Assembly (NCBI GenBank): GCA_002633005.1
Contig: NMRA01000090.1
Coordinates: forward strand, 792,736 to 856,735
Source of the DNA: Phoronis australis
Lineage: Eukaryota; Phoronida; Phoronidae
Length of the DNA: 64,000 nt
Direction of reading: 5' to 3'
The notes under the pieces were generated by a model. It saw only the letters and a program-made list of their open reading frames with translations. It had not been told where the DNA came from and did no database searches. Below, piece after piece: positions 12,549 through 27,500 of the stretch (its first letter is position 1; every line of letters starts with the position of its first letter). The translations under genes and the position numbers were made by a program.

Positions 12549-15500
12549 GTGAGCCTGGCAAATCGCTACATAGGCTACAGTCACGGTTTTACCGTGGGTA
12601 TTTTATTATAGTCTATGTTGTCAGTGCAGGGCACTTGCTCACCTGACGGTAAAGTGCCTGTGCCTTCTGATGAGGGAATGTTTTAGTTGAGATGACCTCT
12701 GACATCCTTGGCCGGCCTGTGGCTGTGGGTTCGCCATGTTATTAAGTTATTTACTGGTGTTTACTGAGACAGGTTACATGTCTACCCCTCATCATCAATG
12801 CCTCTTGCAGCCAAAACATTTTTCAAAAGTGATTCTAAATATGAAGGGAGTGTTTGGATGATGAGAGGAAATTTGGATGCTTTTTAGGAGGGGAAGGGGG
12901 CTGATATTTCACCCCCAGAGCCATAACCACGAATCCTGATGAAAGCGAAATCTGAAATGATTATTTGTGTAATAATTTCGTAATCCATCATGAACAAAAG
13001 CACTTATGGAGCAGACTAATCACCCATGCATTCAGAGCATGCATCATGAACAGTTAGGCAATTACATCGCCCCTGTGCTACAAGCATATACGGGGGGCAA
13101 TAGTGCACCCCCTCAAGCAGCTACTCGTCTCAAAATAGTGCATCAGATAATATCGAATGAAACATGCAAATATTTAGGCTCGTGCTAGACTTTTAAAGGT
13201 ATTAGCCAAAATGCATCTGAAAACGTGTAGCCGATTTCAAAAAAATTCTAATAGCCAAATACTTTCCAGTGGCGGATCTAGGATATCACAAGGGGGGGGC
13301 CAACATTTTGTCCGGCTGTAAGCATTTGCGCAAACTGAACCACGATTGTAGATGCGCATAGCACCGAATGGGGGGAGGTCGGGAGGGGGGTTTGCCCCCC
13401 TCCCGCCCAGGAAATTTTTCTGTTTTTACCTCTAAAAATCAAGCATTTTCCTTGATTCCTGAAGTATTATTCAAGAAAAAAAAACAAAAAAACACAGAGA
13501 ACGTGTCAAACAGGAAAACTGAACGTACCAAAGACTTGAACTCACGACCTCGAAGTTAGAGAGCGCTTGCGTTACCACTACAACACCACGATTTAACTAG
13601 TAATCTCATGCTAAAAGACCTACTAGTTTATGGTCCACAGCGTTTGCGCGCGAAACTTACTTCTTTTCGTAATGCTTATTACACGTTTTATATTTTGTGC
13701 CATGAATTCTTAACAAATTTGTCGTATTTAAAATAGTCTTCAAATGCCCAAAAGACCAAATCCGTTTTTCGTGTTGGCAATAATGACGGGATTGCTTTGG
13801 AAATCGTCTAAGTTAAGGTTTGACAAAGAGAGTATTGCGAGTTTCTGAGTGATTCACTAAGGCTTCGATTAAAATTCACATCTTACCAGCAGCTTCTGTT
13901 TTTTCATCGTCACTCAGGTTCCATTCTCTTTAAAAAATGAAGTAAATTTTCTTCATTGCACAGTGGAGCAGACGACGAAAACGGAGTCGTAGTGCGCAGC
14001 GCCACTGCCGGTCGCCTGGGATATCGCGGGAGAGCCTATACTTAGCCATACATGTAGTTCCGTTACAAATGCGCCGTATTCCGAATTTGACATTTGAAAT
14101 TGGGTTTGAGCCCCCCCCCAAACACTAAAACTGCACACATTTAAATCTTTTCATCCCTATAATTTTAATTACCGGGGTTAATTAATAAACTCACCATTTC
14201 CCTACGCTCTTACTGTTTTATTTTTTTTGCGGCAGCCAAGGGGGAGGGGGGGCCCGGGCCCCCTGGGCCCCCCCCTAAATCCGCCTATGCTTTCTTACAG
14301 CAGAGATACGTTGGGCCTGATGTTGACCTAAAAATGGGCAGGACGTTCTCCTCTATACCCGGGTTGCAGCAGGGTTGCACCGGCCACATGAGCATTTAAA
14401 CGATGTTCACTTTATAAAAATTGGACAGGAGTTCCCCAGCCCTATCCCTGGGTTACGGTGTGGTACGCAGGCCACTTGGGCATTTCATTGATGTTGACCT
14501 AAAAACAATTGGGCAAGGGTTCCTCCTATCCCCGGGTTAAAGCGGGGTACGCTGGCTACAAAGGCATTTAAAAATTAAATGATGTTCACCTTTAACAAAT
14601 TGGGCAGGGATTCCCCCTATCCCCGGGTTATGGTGGGGTGATCCTGTGATTGAAAATGCAGCTTGATACAGCAAACGATTTACCAAAGTAGAACGCCAGC
14701 TCTTTATATAGCTGACTGATAGATAATGTCTCCATAGTCAAAGTGGGGTAGGACAATTAATGCACTAAACAAAACTTCTAGGGGCAACTAAATCGGTACG
14801 ACAGTGAACATTCAAGAATAATACCTAAGTGTTTATGGGTATATTTTTTGGGTATTCTCCCACCACTAAGTTGTAAATCAAATAGTGGATCTATGTGCAG
14901 AACTGAGTTTTTGGATGGTGAGAAAATAGTGTCCACGTTTTTTTTTTGCTTTGAAATTCATTCGCCACGAATGGCAGCCCACGGAGAAAGTCTGTGTAGA
15001 TCATCTTGTAGTCTCATATCCGTGTAGTTGTGGATTGTCCTCAGGGAAAGGAAAAATAACGATGTGTCATCAGCCTACATAAAGGTTTTACATGAGGTAT
15101 TGTCGGGAAGGTCACTTATGTATAGAAGGAAAAGTAATAGACCAATAACTGACTGCCCTGGGGCACACCCGCATTCATAATAACATGGAGATGATGACAT
15201 TGAACACACGCCATCAATTCGCATTTTGTAGATGCAATTATTATCTAGAGAAAATTCCAATAAACTTAATAGACTACCAGATATCCCAAATGATCTTAAC
15301 TCGAAATGAGTTTAGTCATGTGGGACCATATCGAAGGCAGAGGTTAAGTCGAGGAAAACAGACCTTACGTTGTTGTTATTTTCAAACTATAAATGTATGT
15401 CGTGGATAATTTCAATTAGTTAATTGGGAAGTTGTACTTTTCCTGGTAGAAAGCCAAACTGCAGTAGATATATGAGAACGTGTGAGTTTAAATGTCTAAG

Positions 15501-18500
15501 GAGTTTTTGAAATATAACTTTTTCTAGAATTTTGGAGAAGGTGTTAAGGAGTGTGATGAGGTGATAACTTTACATTTCTGACTTGCAGTCCTACTAGTGA
15601 AGTTGTGCCATTACTCCCAACTTCCCATTGGAAGGATAATGGCCTGACAACAGAATTTATTAATTCAGATAATTCTTTAGCTATCATTTTTATCTGAATG
15701 CTATGAGTTCTGATCCATTTGATTTGTTAACGTCGATATATTGAAGAAGTTTTCTAACTTCTGCAGTAGTAGTTCACTGATCAGTGAACTATTCGTTGCA
15801 CTTTAATTGATAGTTGAGGGATGGTGTCTTGATTAGTCGGATTGATATGGCCTTTGTTTATTAAGTATTCTAGAAATAATGTGCATTTTTCCGATGTTGT
15901 ATCAGCATGTTTGTGAACGTCTTTAGATGACATGAGAGGAAACATGTAATTGGCTGAATATCCTCCTACTAGTATTTTGTTAACAATTTTCCAGTACTCC
16001 TTAGAATTTTTCTTTGGAATAAGGCTGATATAGACTCTATTCACGCTGCGGACATTAAAATCCAAAGCGAGGCTCACTGCGATAAACAAAGCAGAAATTT
16101 ACATGTGAGTTAAATGGCCGCTCTTTGGAGTCCAACCTGAATATTAAATCTGTGTCAATAATTAACCACAGAGACGTATAAAAATACAGTTAAAGAACAA
16201 GTCAATGCACCAAAGAGTTGTCTGACGAAAGGATATAGCTTTTTTCTGGAAAACTAGGTTCAAAACATTAAAAGTGAACATGACCAAATTGCGGCGATCG
16301 TAGTGTTACGGATTAGGTATCATGCTGAATGCAGGGTTACGTTTCTTCTAATAAATTCTTGATATATTCTACACGAACCAGGTCATCTGGTCGTATTGTT
16401 GACGAGTTGAAGATATATTCGACAGTGGTGGCTCGTAGCATTTTGCTGCCATGTGCAATTAGTCTCATCTGGTTTCATTTGTTGATCACTAGAGTTGGCC
16501 TATTAGCTTCAAGCATTGCCTAGGTCCTGGTGAGGTAGGCACTACCGGGACTAACAGTTGATTTGTCATTGATCTGAAATAATACTTGATGTTATTAAAT
16601 AAGAGTACGATAAAAAACTAGGCTCGCAATTGAAAATAAAAATTATATGACCATGAATTCTGCTTTCTCAGGTTTTAATAATTACGTCTATTTCATGTGT
16701 TATATTTTCAAATATCAATCTCGACCAAGTTGAATTTTAAACTTAAAACACCTAATTCTTTTGTCCAAAGCATAACCTCGTTTTAGAGCTCAATTTCAGT
16801 TAACTGGACAGAACACAGGCGCAGATTTAGAGGGGAGCCAAGGGGCAATGCCCCACAGCCCCCCCCCCCCTTAAATTCTCCCAGATTCCATTTGGCAGTT
16901 CAGGAGCGCGAATTTCCGACGGGCAAAATCCTGGCTGATACTCTGACTAATAACTCAAAGTCCTGGATGCCCCCTGGAACAAGCATAGTTATCATGTTTC
17001 TTCAGAGGCCTCGTTCATATCCAAGGGGAAAGGTGCCTCGTGTGTGCGGCCTTCTGAGAAGGGAATGTTTCGCCGAGTGACGGGTCAGTGAAAACTCTAC
17101 TGACCTCCCGATCACCATCAATAGCACCCCGCCCTTTTGCAAGCTATCATAGCTCTGTCTCAAGTAGCATTTTCAGTGGCTGATCTAGGATACCAGGCCT
17201 AGTGAGCNGGGGGGGGGGGGGGGGGGGGGGCGACATCCTCGGAGAAGCGGGCAAAGCGCGATTGTATGCACGCAGGCGGCCCGGAAGTTGCGGGCTCAGA
17301 GGATGTATACCTTCTGATCAGGAAATTAATACGGAACGTGTTTTCCCCCCTCATCCGTTACCGGTCCTAGCTCGCACTAGTCAGTACAAGTTTCCTCCTG
17401 CTTCACGTTTTTCTGGTTTATTTTGCTTGCGGCAGTCAACGGGGGGGCTAAATCCGCCTATGATTTTGTACTTTTTCAAATTGTCACCTCTGTGGTCACA
17501 GGTGATTTGAACCGTTGGAGAGAAATTTTAAATCACAGGGATTTTTAGGCCTTGTGGCCGGAAATTTCATGTGATTTTTCAATATTTTTGAGAGGGGAAT
17601 AGGGTCGATATTTGGCCCCAAAATTGAGGGATTGAGGGCCCTGTCCTTTTTGTAAAGAAAAATGCATCGCGCTTCAACCCATAGTCATGAAAACACAGCC
17701 TGGCTGGCCGAAGATTCTCCGGTCCTCGTTGCTATGGCGGCATCCAGTCCGAGATGCGACAAATTCATGATTTGAAAACAGTTATAAATTTTACACGGAC
17801 ATATTTTCCTTCGTCGCGGCATATGGCAAGGACCCAACACTTCCGAATCCCAACGTTCTTAGGGATTGTAAAACAGAGTGTCCGTATTTTTTTCTAGCTG
17901 TTCGAGCAATGCGGAGTACAACTACGCGGAAAAGCGACCAGATTTATCGTAGCGCGCCTCGTTTTGGAACGCGCCTCCTGTCGGCGTGAATAGGGTCTAT
18001 TGTAATCATGTTTAGACTGTTCATTGTATTGATTAAAATGAAGAGGGTTACCAGATTGTTTTTAGTGACTGGATATCTTAATGCATTTTTTACATTTCGT
18101 GTTTTAATCTCTACTACACTGGCCTTTTTAATGTGAAATTAACAACTGTCCCTCTCATGCAAGTGACCTCATGTGACTTACCAAGTGAGGAAGTCAGTGC
18201 AGTTAGGATCGAACTTGACCAATAAACCTAGCTCCAACTACTGGCTATTTAGCTATTCCCCCATCTAGCACTTTCTAAATTTTGTTTTCTATCCATCTTG
18301 GTAATAATCTTTTTGTAATCTTGTTTTGCAGGCTAAAGTTCAAAAACCTTGGCACAGTCCTCAGTAGTGATCAGTTTGTGTGGAAGACACAGCCAGGTGA
18401 TTACCTGGAGGCAGAGAATGTAACAAAGGTGCGCCACAGTTGGCAGGTGTTAGGTCATTTGAACTATCTGTACAAGAAGTTAGAGAATGGTACATTAGTG

Positions 18501-21500
18501 GCTCCCCCTGTGGGCATGAGGAGCTCTGTTCCTCTTGGAGGTTTGTATTAAGTAGTTCTTCTGACTTCTGATTCCATAATTTATCCTCATGTCATTCCTC
18601 TCGCAGGTGTTTCATATCTGCGCATGTGTGACCTTCATTCAGCCGTCAGCAAGCCATGTGAGACTCAAAATGGAGAATGCCGTTGAATGAGCTGGGATTC
18701 CCTGTGACAACAGGCTTCAACAAGTGTTAATGGTACAACTCAAGGTAGACTAAGGATAATTGGAAATGACCGTCGCATACAACTCCTTTTTGGTGTTTCA
18801 AGTATGTGTATGTACATGGTGATACTGGAATGTTTTGCGAACTGAGGTCACCATTGGCTAGAGCCGAAATTGAAATTAACGAGGTACCTGACGTGAAAAG
18901 CCGGCAAACTCTCAGAGGTCTGGCATTTTTTGCTCAAATGAAAAATTAGGAGCATCCCATGTGCTCGTTGATGATCAATTTACCACTTATGGGTCCAATG
19001 TTCCATGCCCAACAACTGGACAGATAAACACAATCGGGCCTTCTGATGTTTGCTGAATGATTCTGACTTTCATCTGCTTTCCTCCTGTAGTAATTTGAGT
19101 ACATGCTCAGATGTGGCGTGTCGACTTTATGGAGACCTGGAACATTTGCCACGTTGCCAAACAAAATCTGCGGTTGTGTGGGCAACCTGCAAGCCAACAA
19201 ATGTAACCCTGTACTGGTTAGTTTATAACTTGTCTGTGGTTGCCATTGAATGAAAAATCTTTCAAGTATTTTTGTGGTTTCATGTAGTGGTGTCCATGTA
19301 GACAGTAGCAATGTTGCTTCATGAATCTATCCTTAATAGTTGGAAAGAATGATCATTTTTTCTCTATTTTGACAGGAATTTCAACTGGTTTTGTTGAGCT
19401 GAGGGCTGATGGCTCGTTTCACGAATGGACAATTATGAACCAGACTCCAGGTGGTGCTGCTAAGATACAGGTAGGCGCTTTAGTTCTGGTGCATCAGCTG
19501 GGCTATGTTCAAGCTGAAAAAATACTGCTGAAAGAACTATTCAATTGGGCGTTTTCTGAAAGAGGTATTGAGTTTAGACAAATAAATGGTTTTATGTTTA
19601 CCAATCAGAAAAGAAACTAAAGCTTTAGATGTTCTGTCTTCTTACAATTGTCTAAGTCTTTTTCTTAAAATAATGGAGTAGAATTTTGCATCCAAAGTTG
19701 TGATTTATAAAAAATGGTAATTTAGATGAATGTTAGGTATTTTGGAGCAACTGGCCAAAATAACTTTTCGAGACTAATGTGGATGGATACATGCGCATCT
19801 GTGTATCTATGTGTTTTTTGTCCTTACTTGTGTGTAATGTCTCTGTTTTTACAAGGAAATTAAGACATTTGGAAATTTGAACAATACTCCAGACAAATAT
19901 AGTTGAATTTTCTTTGTCAGCCATGTCAGAAATTCCAAGTATTACGTAATCTTTTTCAGGTTTTTGATGATGCCTTTCTTGCTGTTTCCTGGAAGATAAC
20001 TAATGAAGCCTCCCCTGGCACTCGACCTGATAACTTGACCTTCCGGCCAAGGAAAGGAAGAAGAGCTAAGATTGTATTTAATGACATCAATGACTTCTGG
20101 ATGAAACAGAAGTATAGGTCAGGAGGTTATAGGTTAAGAGGCCATAGGTTAAGAGGACAAAAGTTAGGTGGGAAGTTGGCAGAGGGCATACTGGCATTGC
20201 GCACACATCCCTCAGATAACATGAAGGCAGCTAATATCCAAGGTGTTTATGGTCTCGAGTACTCTGGAGCACATCCTGTAACTCGCCTCAGGGTCATTGA
20301 CAGCAGGATACCTTTCAATTTAACTGTTTTCGCCTTCTCGGCATATTCTGTTAATGACATGAACTTCTCTGCTATGCCGACTGTACACTTTGTGCCAGTG
20401 GTAGAGAACCCCTCTTCGTCTGACTTTGATGTTTCTCTGCATCTTGTGTTGCCTCGGGGAGTGGAGCCACGTACACAACGCAGTGTCAAGGCCATGACAT
20501 ATGAAGACCAGAAGGTCTATTCTTTCAGCAAGGTACGCTCAGATTTGGACTGTTTCACTTTGTGCAATAGCAATTATTCCCTGCTCTGTAAGTCCTGGAA
20601 TTGGAATTCTAATGGAACTTGTTTGTTGTACAACACAATCAACCTTAATACCTTTGCAGAAGGCATGTCCTCAGGTTTACGTAGTTCTTGGGCTGTAGAC
20701 TCTCGTGGTAGTGTAGAGTGCTTGTCACACATAACACCAGGTGATGCGCCACCTAGTGGCAACATATCACTGTGTGCAAATGCAGCCTCACAGATGACTA
20801 CCTTCAACAACCTTAGTCACTGGAGTCCATCAGTGACCTCAAGGGCCCGGCTTGGCGCTGCCATCTATGGATCACTGTCGACTGACAAGACTGAGGTTCA
20901 CAAAGGTCAAATTGCAGCACTCTCGTCCATTCTTATGACCTGGTTCTATCCAACGAAGGACTTCTTGGGCAGAATGTATGGGAACATGTACACGCAGCTT
21001 TTTGAGGACTCACTTGATGCTTCGAATAAGTCATACAACAGTCTCAACAAGGCTTTAGATGACATTCTTGTTCTTAATGGTGTCTTTTTCAACTCTTCTC
21101 TGCCTGATTATCTGCAAGATATGCTCCTCAACAGTATCAGCCATGTGAGGTGAGTCAGTACAGCTTGTACAACTTCATACATTATGTCATTTTTTCCTGA
21201 TCTGACCTAGTTTTATGTACTGTGACCTACTCTCAGAGTTGTCTCACGTTGACATTTTGTAGTTATAACTGATGACAAATAGCTGAGCCTTAATGGTTGC
21301 CATGAATATCAATTTGTAACTGTTCCTGTGCTTCTTATGAAGTTTTATGATCCTCCGCCCATTATGATTACATGCTTTGACTGTCTGTCATGTTAGTAAC
21401 AGTACTGTTTTCAGCTGATGTCATTGTTTGTGTCTTTCTAGGTCTGCTATGTGGTTCAATGATGGTCGGTGGAGACAGTGGGAGGCATATGACTGCACTA

Positions 21501-24500
21501 ACTTGGGTAAGTGTTTCTATAACTCACTATCATACGGTGGGAGGTGTATGAATACATTTGGTAATGAAGTAAAGGGGTGCAAACCATTGCCGTCACAAAT
21601 TTCGGTTGTTTTTATAATTAGGTTAATTAACAATTGATGTTCTTGTCACAAATTGTCTTACTGCAGATAATTATAATTTCTCTTATTGCCTGTGAAGAGT
21701 GTTATTTATCAGCAGGTGGAGATGCGTTTTAACTGCGTTCACACAGTCATGTTTTTTTACCATTCTCATTGTTCAGACTCTGTTCACAATGATGGTGAGA
21801 GACACATTCCCTACATCATGTTCCTGCCCGAGTCTGTCAAGAACAAGATGCTGGGCTGGGCCAAAAGTCAGCAGTCTAATGGTATGATTGTGGAGCAGCT
21901 GCATGAAGGCTGCACGTTCCCCTACTCTGGATACTTGGATACTCCATCTGGACGTGTTATGTCTGATGTTACCTCCATGTTTATGGTCTACGCTCTGGAG
22001 CTGTACAAGTGAGTACATTTTGGATCCAATCTCGTTGCAGTTGTTCTCTGTTTTCTGAGGTTTAATGTTTGTCAACATTGTCTAATTATACTAAATGAAA
22101 AGGTCCAAAAAGAGTGTGTTGTGTAGTACTCATTGTGGCTCATTGTTTACAGATGGGGAAACGAAGTGGACTTCACTAAGCAGATGTGGCCGTTTGTCAA
22201 GAAGGCTGCTCAGTGGCACCTTGACCAGTCCAAGACTACTGGCACCCTTCACCATATGGTAACCACATATGACGTGCTCGGCCTGACTGCCTATGACTAC
22301 TCCACCTACAGTACTAGTTTTCATATGCTGGCCATGAGAGCAGCAGAGGACCTGGCTGTTATAATGGGTATGACTTAGTCAATGTAGCTGTCAGTTACAA
22401 TTAATTATGCTCCAACGTATTTATATGTGGGTGCATATTATCATCATCTCCGTTAGGGCATACGGCGTCTGCATCTTACCCCATGCAGGATTTTATTGAA
22501 ATTTTGCATGTGTGTAACTATGTGGCTGACAACAGATGACGACAACTTACTGACCGATCCGAGTTCCGCTGTGCCACTTAAAGGCAGTTTAATTTATTTA
22601 CATTTGCCTCAGTCTGTATCTTTGAAATAGGTTTTTAATTAGGAGGTGATGGTGCCATTCCATTTTTGAATGGATTGCGCCGCCTTGTGGCATTTTTTGT
22701 ATTTTTACGTCTGTTTACTGGTGACCGTCTCTCTATCTGCCATGCCACTTAAAGGATCATTAGAAATATTTTCAGAATGTGTTTCTGATGGGAAAGCCAC
22801 AACTGATGTTGACTTTCGGACAAGTCCGACTACTAGCAGTGTTGCCCCCTTGTGGCAATTTTGTTTTTTTGCGTCTGTGGCTGAATCTCCTTTGTAAAAT
22901 TTAAAGATGCATTCCTAAGGAGCTGACGACAAACGGCAGCGAATGTCGAACTAATCCAAATACTAACTGTGCCCACTATTTCTTCAAAGCTCATAATAAT
23001 TTTCATGAAATTCGGCAAATTGGTTTTTAATAAGGAGACGACAATGCCTTCAGATTTTCGGACAGATATGATGTTTTCTGCGTCACCTAGTGGTCATTTT
23101 TTGTTATTTTTGCATCAGTTTTATGGTGCTAGCCTCCATAGTTACCATACCCTTTAAACGGTCATACAAGTTTGAAAATTTGCAGATGTGTTCCTTATTA
23201 GAAGGCCATGATTGACGTTAATTTTCAGACTGGTTCGACTACTGTGTCGCCGACTAGTGGCGATTTAGTTTTTTTTTTGCATCTGCAGCTGAATCTCCTT
23301 AACCCTTTGAGGGACCTTCGTGAAATTTGTATGGAGCCGACAACACTGTTAAACTGATTCAAATACCACTGTGCCCCCTAGTGGCAAAATGTTTTTTAAC
23401 ATGTTTATCTCTGTATCTTTGGAGTTCATTAATGACTATATTCATGAAGTTCGGCAAACAGGTTTCTGTTAATGAGACAACAAAACCTTCCCATTTTCAG
23501 ACCGATTTGATTTTTTGCACCACCTTTTGGCCATTTAAAAAAATTATGCTTTTGGCATCTACTTCCTGTAGATATGGCAACAGGTGACGATGATTTTCGA
23601 CCAGTCAGACTATTGCTGTACCCGAAATGTTAATTGTTTTTTTTACGTTTACCTCTAATTCTTGAGAGTTCCTTGGCTTATTTACATGAAATTTGGCAAT
23701 TAGATGTGCATAACAGAGACGACGCCTCCTTCTCAGTTAGGACGAGTTCTATGCATTTTGTCTTATCTTATGGCCATTTTTTGTGATACTAAAAACCCCA
23801 TAGAGGCACACCGTTTGCGGTGCTGTCGTGGGCGCATTTCAATGCTCCGCGTTATCTTGTTTTGATTCTGCTATCGCGTTTACTTGGTAAATTATGCTCA
23901 TAGCTCAAAACTTTTTTGTAATCTAAAAGATTTTTTAATAAAAACCAAACCTGTCGCTATGTACACAAACCAGTAAGTGGTCAACATTTGGGTTGAAATC
24001 TAAAAGAATTTTTTATCTACAGTGGTCCCACACAACTTAGTGTATCGCATGGTTGAATAGCCCACCTGTTACATAAAGAATGGCTACTGGCACTTAGCTG
24101 AAAGCATTTTGATGTATAGAAACCTTTTAATTCTGATTACTTTCATTGTTAATATCAATATTGCTTGATTTGTTATGGCTGTATTGAAAAACAAAGGCTT
24201 GTGTTGCCAGACTTTGTGAAATCTGCCAGTACCAGCTGACTCAAGTGTACAACATACAGGCTCAGTCGTGGTAGAGCATAACATTATCCAGCTGTTACAT
24301 TGCTAGCAGTAGCACTAATACTCAGTATCACACTACAAGCTAGTACTGTACATGTGTAGCATTGACACATAAAGTTAGACTGAGCTTGCTTAATATTTGA
24401 AACTTCATTTGGTCACGGCCTGTGAAATAATATGTGGATTTGCACTAGGTGACACTGACTTTGCCTCTGAGTGCCACCAAGCCTACGTTCGTGCCCAGGG

Positions 24501-27500
24501 TGTACTGGACAGTGTCCAGTGGAACAGTACTGGTGGCTACTACAATGCCTACACTCAGTTGAACAAGACTGCCAAGGTACAGCGTTACTACAGCAAGCGC
24601 TTACACAGATTCCTGGAGATTGACCCCACAACCTCACCACCTGGAGCGATCATGACAGACAGTTTCTATAGCCAGGTGAGTGGTTGATGTTTCGACACTT
24701 CAGATGAGTGATTGACATGACAAGCAGTTTTAATGTTCTGATGAGGTGGTGATATCGTCATGTAGATAAAGGTTGATATGAAGTCAGAGTTTCTGCTGCC
24801 TTGTGAGTGATTTGTTTCAAGAGAGACATTTTCTATAGCCAGTTGAGTGGCTGATATGATGACAGACAGTTTGTTCATTGAGGAGAGTGGTTGTTATCAT
24901 GAGGGGCAGTTTTTACAGCCTTTTAAGTGGTTGGTATAACAACAGTTTCTACAGCTTGGTGAGTGGCTGATATCATAACAAAGTGAGTGTTTGATGTCAT
25001 GGCAGCCCAATTGATAGCTGTTTACTGTACAGTGCACTTAGTAGTGTTATGTAAGCAACTTCATTATGGTCGTACACAATCAATAGTTGCTTGCTCTTGC
25101 ACTAAGTTTTATGATGCCATAGGGAAAGTTTTACTAATAATTCCTTTCAATGGCGATCATTTTCTTGATAGCACTCAGTATACGTTTTTTAGCCTTGGTA
25201 CAGGACTGGCGGCTGGGTACGTACAACTCAGCCATCATAAAGTCATAACCAAATACAAACCTGGCAATATCCAATTTGGAAAATATCTGCATAGGGTTAA
25301 TGTTTGTACGAAAAAATAAAACTGTTGTCCTTGCGATCATTTTGATGCGATTGTGTGCATTTTGCTGGCACAACCACCCCAAACAATTAATTTACACTTC
25401 CTTGTAAAATTAATGCATTTTTCACTCGGCCATCTCTGAGCATAGCATTTGACTCATTGGATTGTGCAACTCAAACATGGATAGCAATATTATTAGGCAC
25501 TGTCTCATCACAACGAATTCAAGAAGCAAAACATGGAGTATCACACTGAATTCTACATGCGTGTACATTTATCCGCTTTAATTCGATGAAACTTTTGATA
25601 CAAAGGGCAACTCTGATGTGTAGCAGTGTGGTAATGGAGGACCTACTTAGTCTTTTGTCACCTGACAAGCCTTTTAATGATATCACAAGATTTGTTAAAG
25701 ATTAATTAGATTCAAGCTACAAGAATGGTGATTATCTTCATTAAAGTGCTCGTTGTTCCCTGTTATGACAGACGGCCACTTGCACTCCACCATCAGTACG
25801 GGAAATTGCACTCATCTGTCATGACCGAGAATTGTGGAGCATTTGCCTATTTCATTTTTCCCCTGTATTGTTGTTATTTTCCTATGAACACTGCAGCAGT
25901 AAAGTTGTTCAATAATTTGTCCATAAAAATTAGCTTGATAAACCAGGACTGTGCTTGAGGGTATGAGTGTTGGTAGTGTGTTGTGCTGAGAGTTTTGCCT
26001 GATGTGTACAACTGAAACAGTTGTTTTACCTGCTCTCTATTGTTTTATTTTCCAGGTTCTGGCCTTCTCTGTGGGTCTAGGTATCCTACCACAGGACTTT
26101 ACCAAATTGGAGAGACATCTGCAGGCAGAGTACAGAATCAACAACACTCCGTATGGCATGCTTGTTCTGACTGGTTAGTCATCTTGACAGTGGGAATATC
26201 TTGAATGGGATATTTGTTGGCCATAATGGATGGTTAATGTTCAGTCAATTATAATGCCTCATAGGCTGTTTGCAGACACCTCTTCAGTCTTAAACAAAGT
26301 CATAGACAGACATAATCTATAAAAAACTTAATTTAGTCTGGTTTAAACTCTGAAAATGTTTTCTTGTTAATGTCATCTTTCCATGTTTTCATAGCAAATT
26401 AGATTTAAAAACCGTTTTGTTAGCTTTGGAAAGAATATTAAATATCTTTAGCATGCAATCTCATGCAAAATTCATCATTGATTTGAGGTATTCTACGGAG
26501 TGCTTGTGTCTCATTTCAGGTCGGTATCCCTACCCCGGGCCTCGTACGGATAATGCTGTTTGGCAAATGGGAAACCCAAACTGGGCAACTTCCAATATTC
26601 ACTTGGGAAATGATGTTGACTATGCACTACAGGTAGCTGAAGTCACCTTGGATGCCTGGAGGTCAAAGGTCAATGACATCTGGAACGTGGCTGGAATTTC
26701 AGGCGGTATTGGTGCGTGATTTATCAGGCAACGAATTTCATCTACCATTATCGTCTTGTATTGTGAACATTTGATTGAAAGACATAACTAACAAAAACGT
26801 TTATTAAGTAACTACTTAAAGTAATTGTGAACATGTTCAGCGCATAATGTGGAGTTCTGGTGCACTGCTGTTGACTACATTGTGACAGTCATCTTAGTAG
26901 TTGTTATCAAATAAAACTTTGTTGTAGTGTGGTTGTCGCAACATGTTTATTTTCCTTTGAAACTTCAGTATTAAAATAAACCTTAAGTTGATTCATGTCA
27001 AGTAACCTCTGAAAGAATACACGGTTTTTAATGAAGTTTGATATTGGTTGAAAATGTAAATTGTCTTTTTGTTAAATTTGTTGCAGAGGCTCAGGGGTGG
27101 AAATCATTGCATGGCAGTGCTCCAAATTCCATCTTTGACCCTCTAAACCCCAGTTTCAAACCAGCAGACATCAAACCCACAGTACTAATTCCAGACCTGT
27201 GTGCCTACACTACATGTTCCATACTGGGTCCCCAAAACTGCATTCTAGGGGACCTTCGGAATCAGGAGTCTTGTCCCGGAACTTGAGTTATGGGGACTGT
27301 GTTCAGAGAATTTTTAGTATGTGAGTTAAGGTGCATAGGTCTGGGTATTTGTATCATGGAGTTGGTACTAGCTGGTCTGGTACTGGTGTTAATAGAATTG
27401 CTCAGTAGTTGAAATATAGAGGTACAGCCATGGAATCGTTTCCAACTCTTGAGATGGTGATAACATTGAAGTCCATTGTCTTTCACAGGTTATGGAGCTG

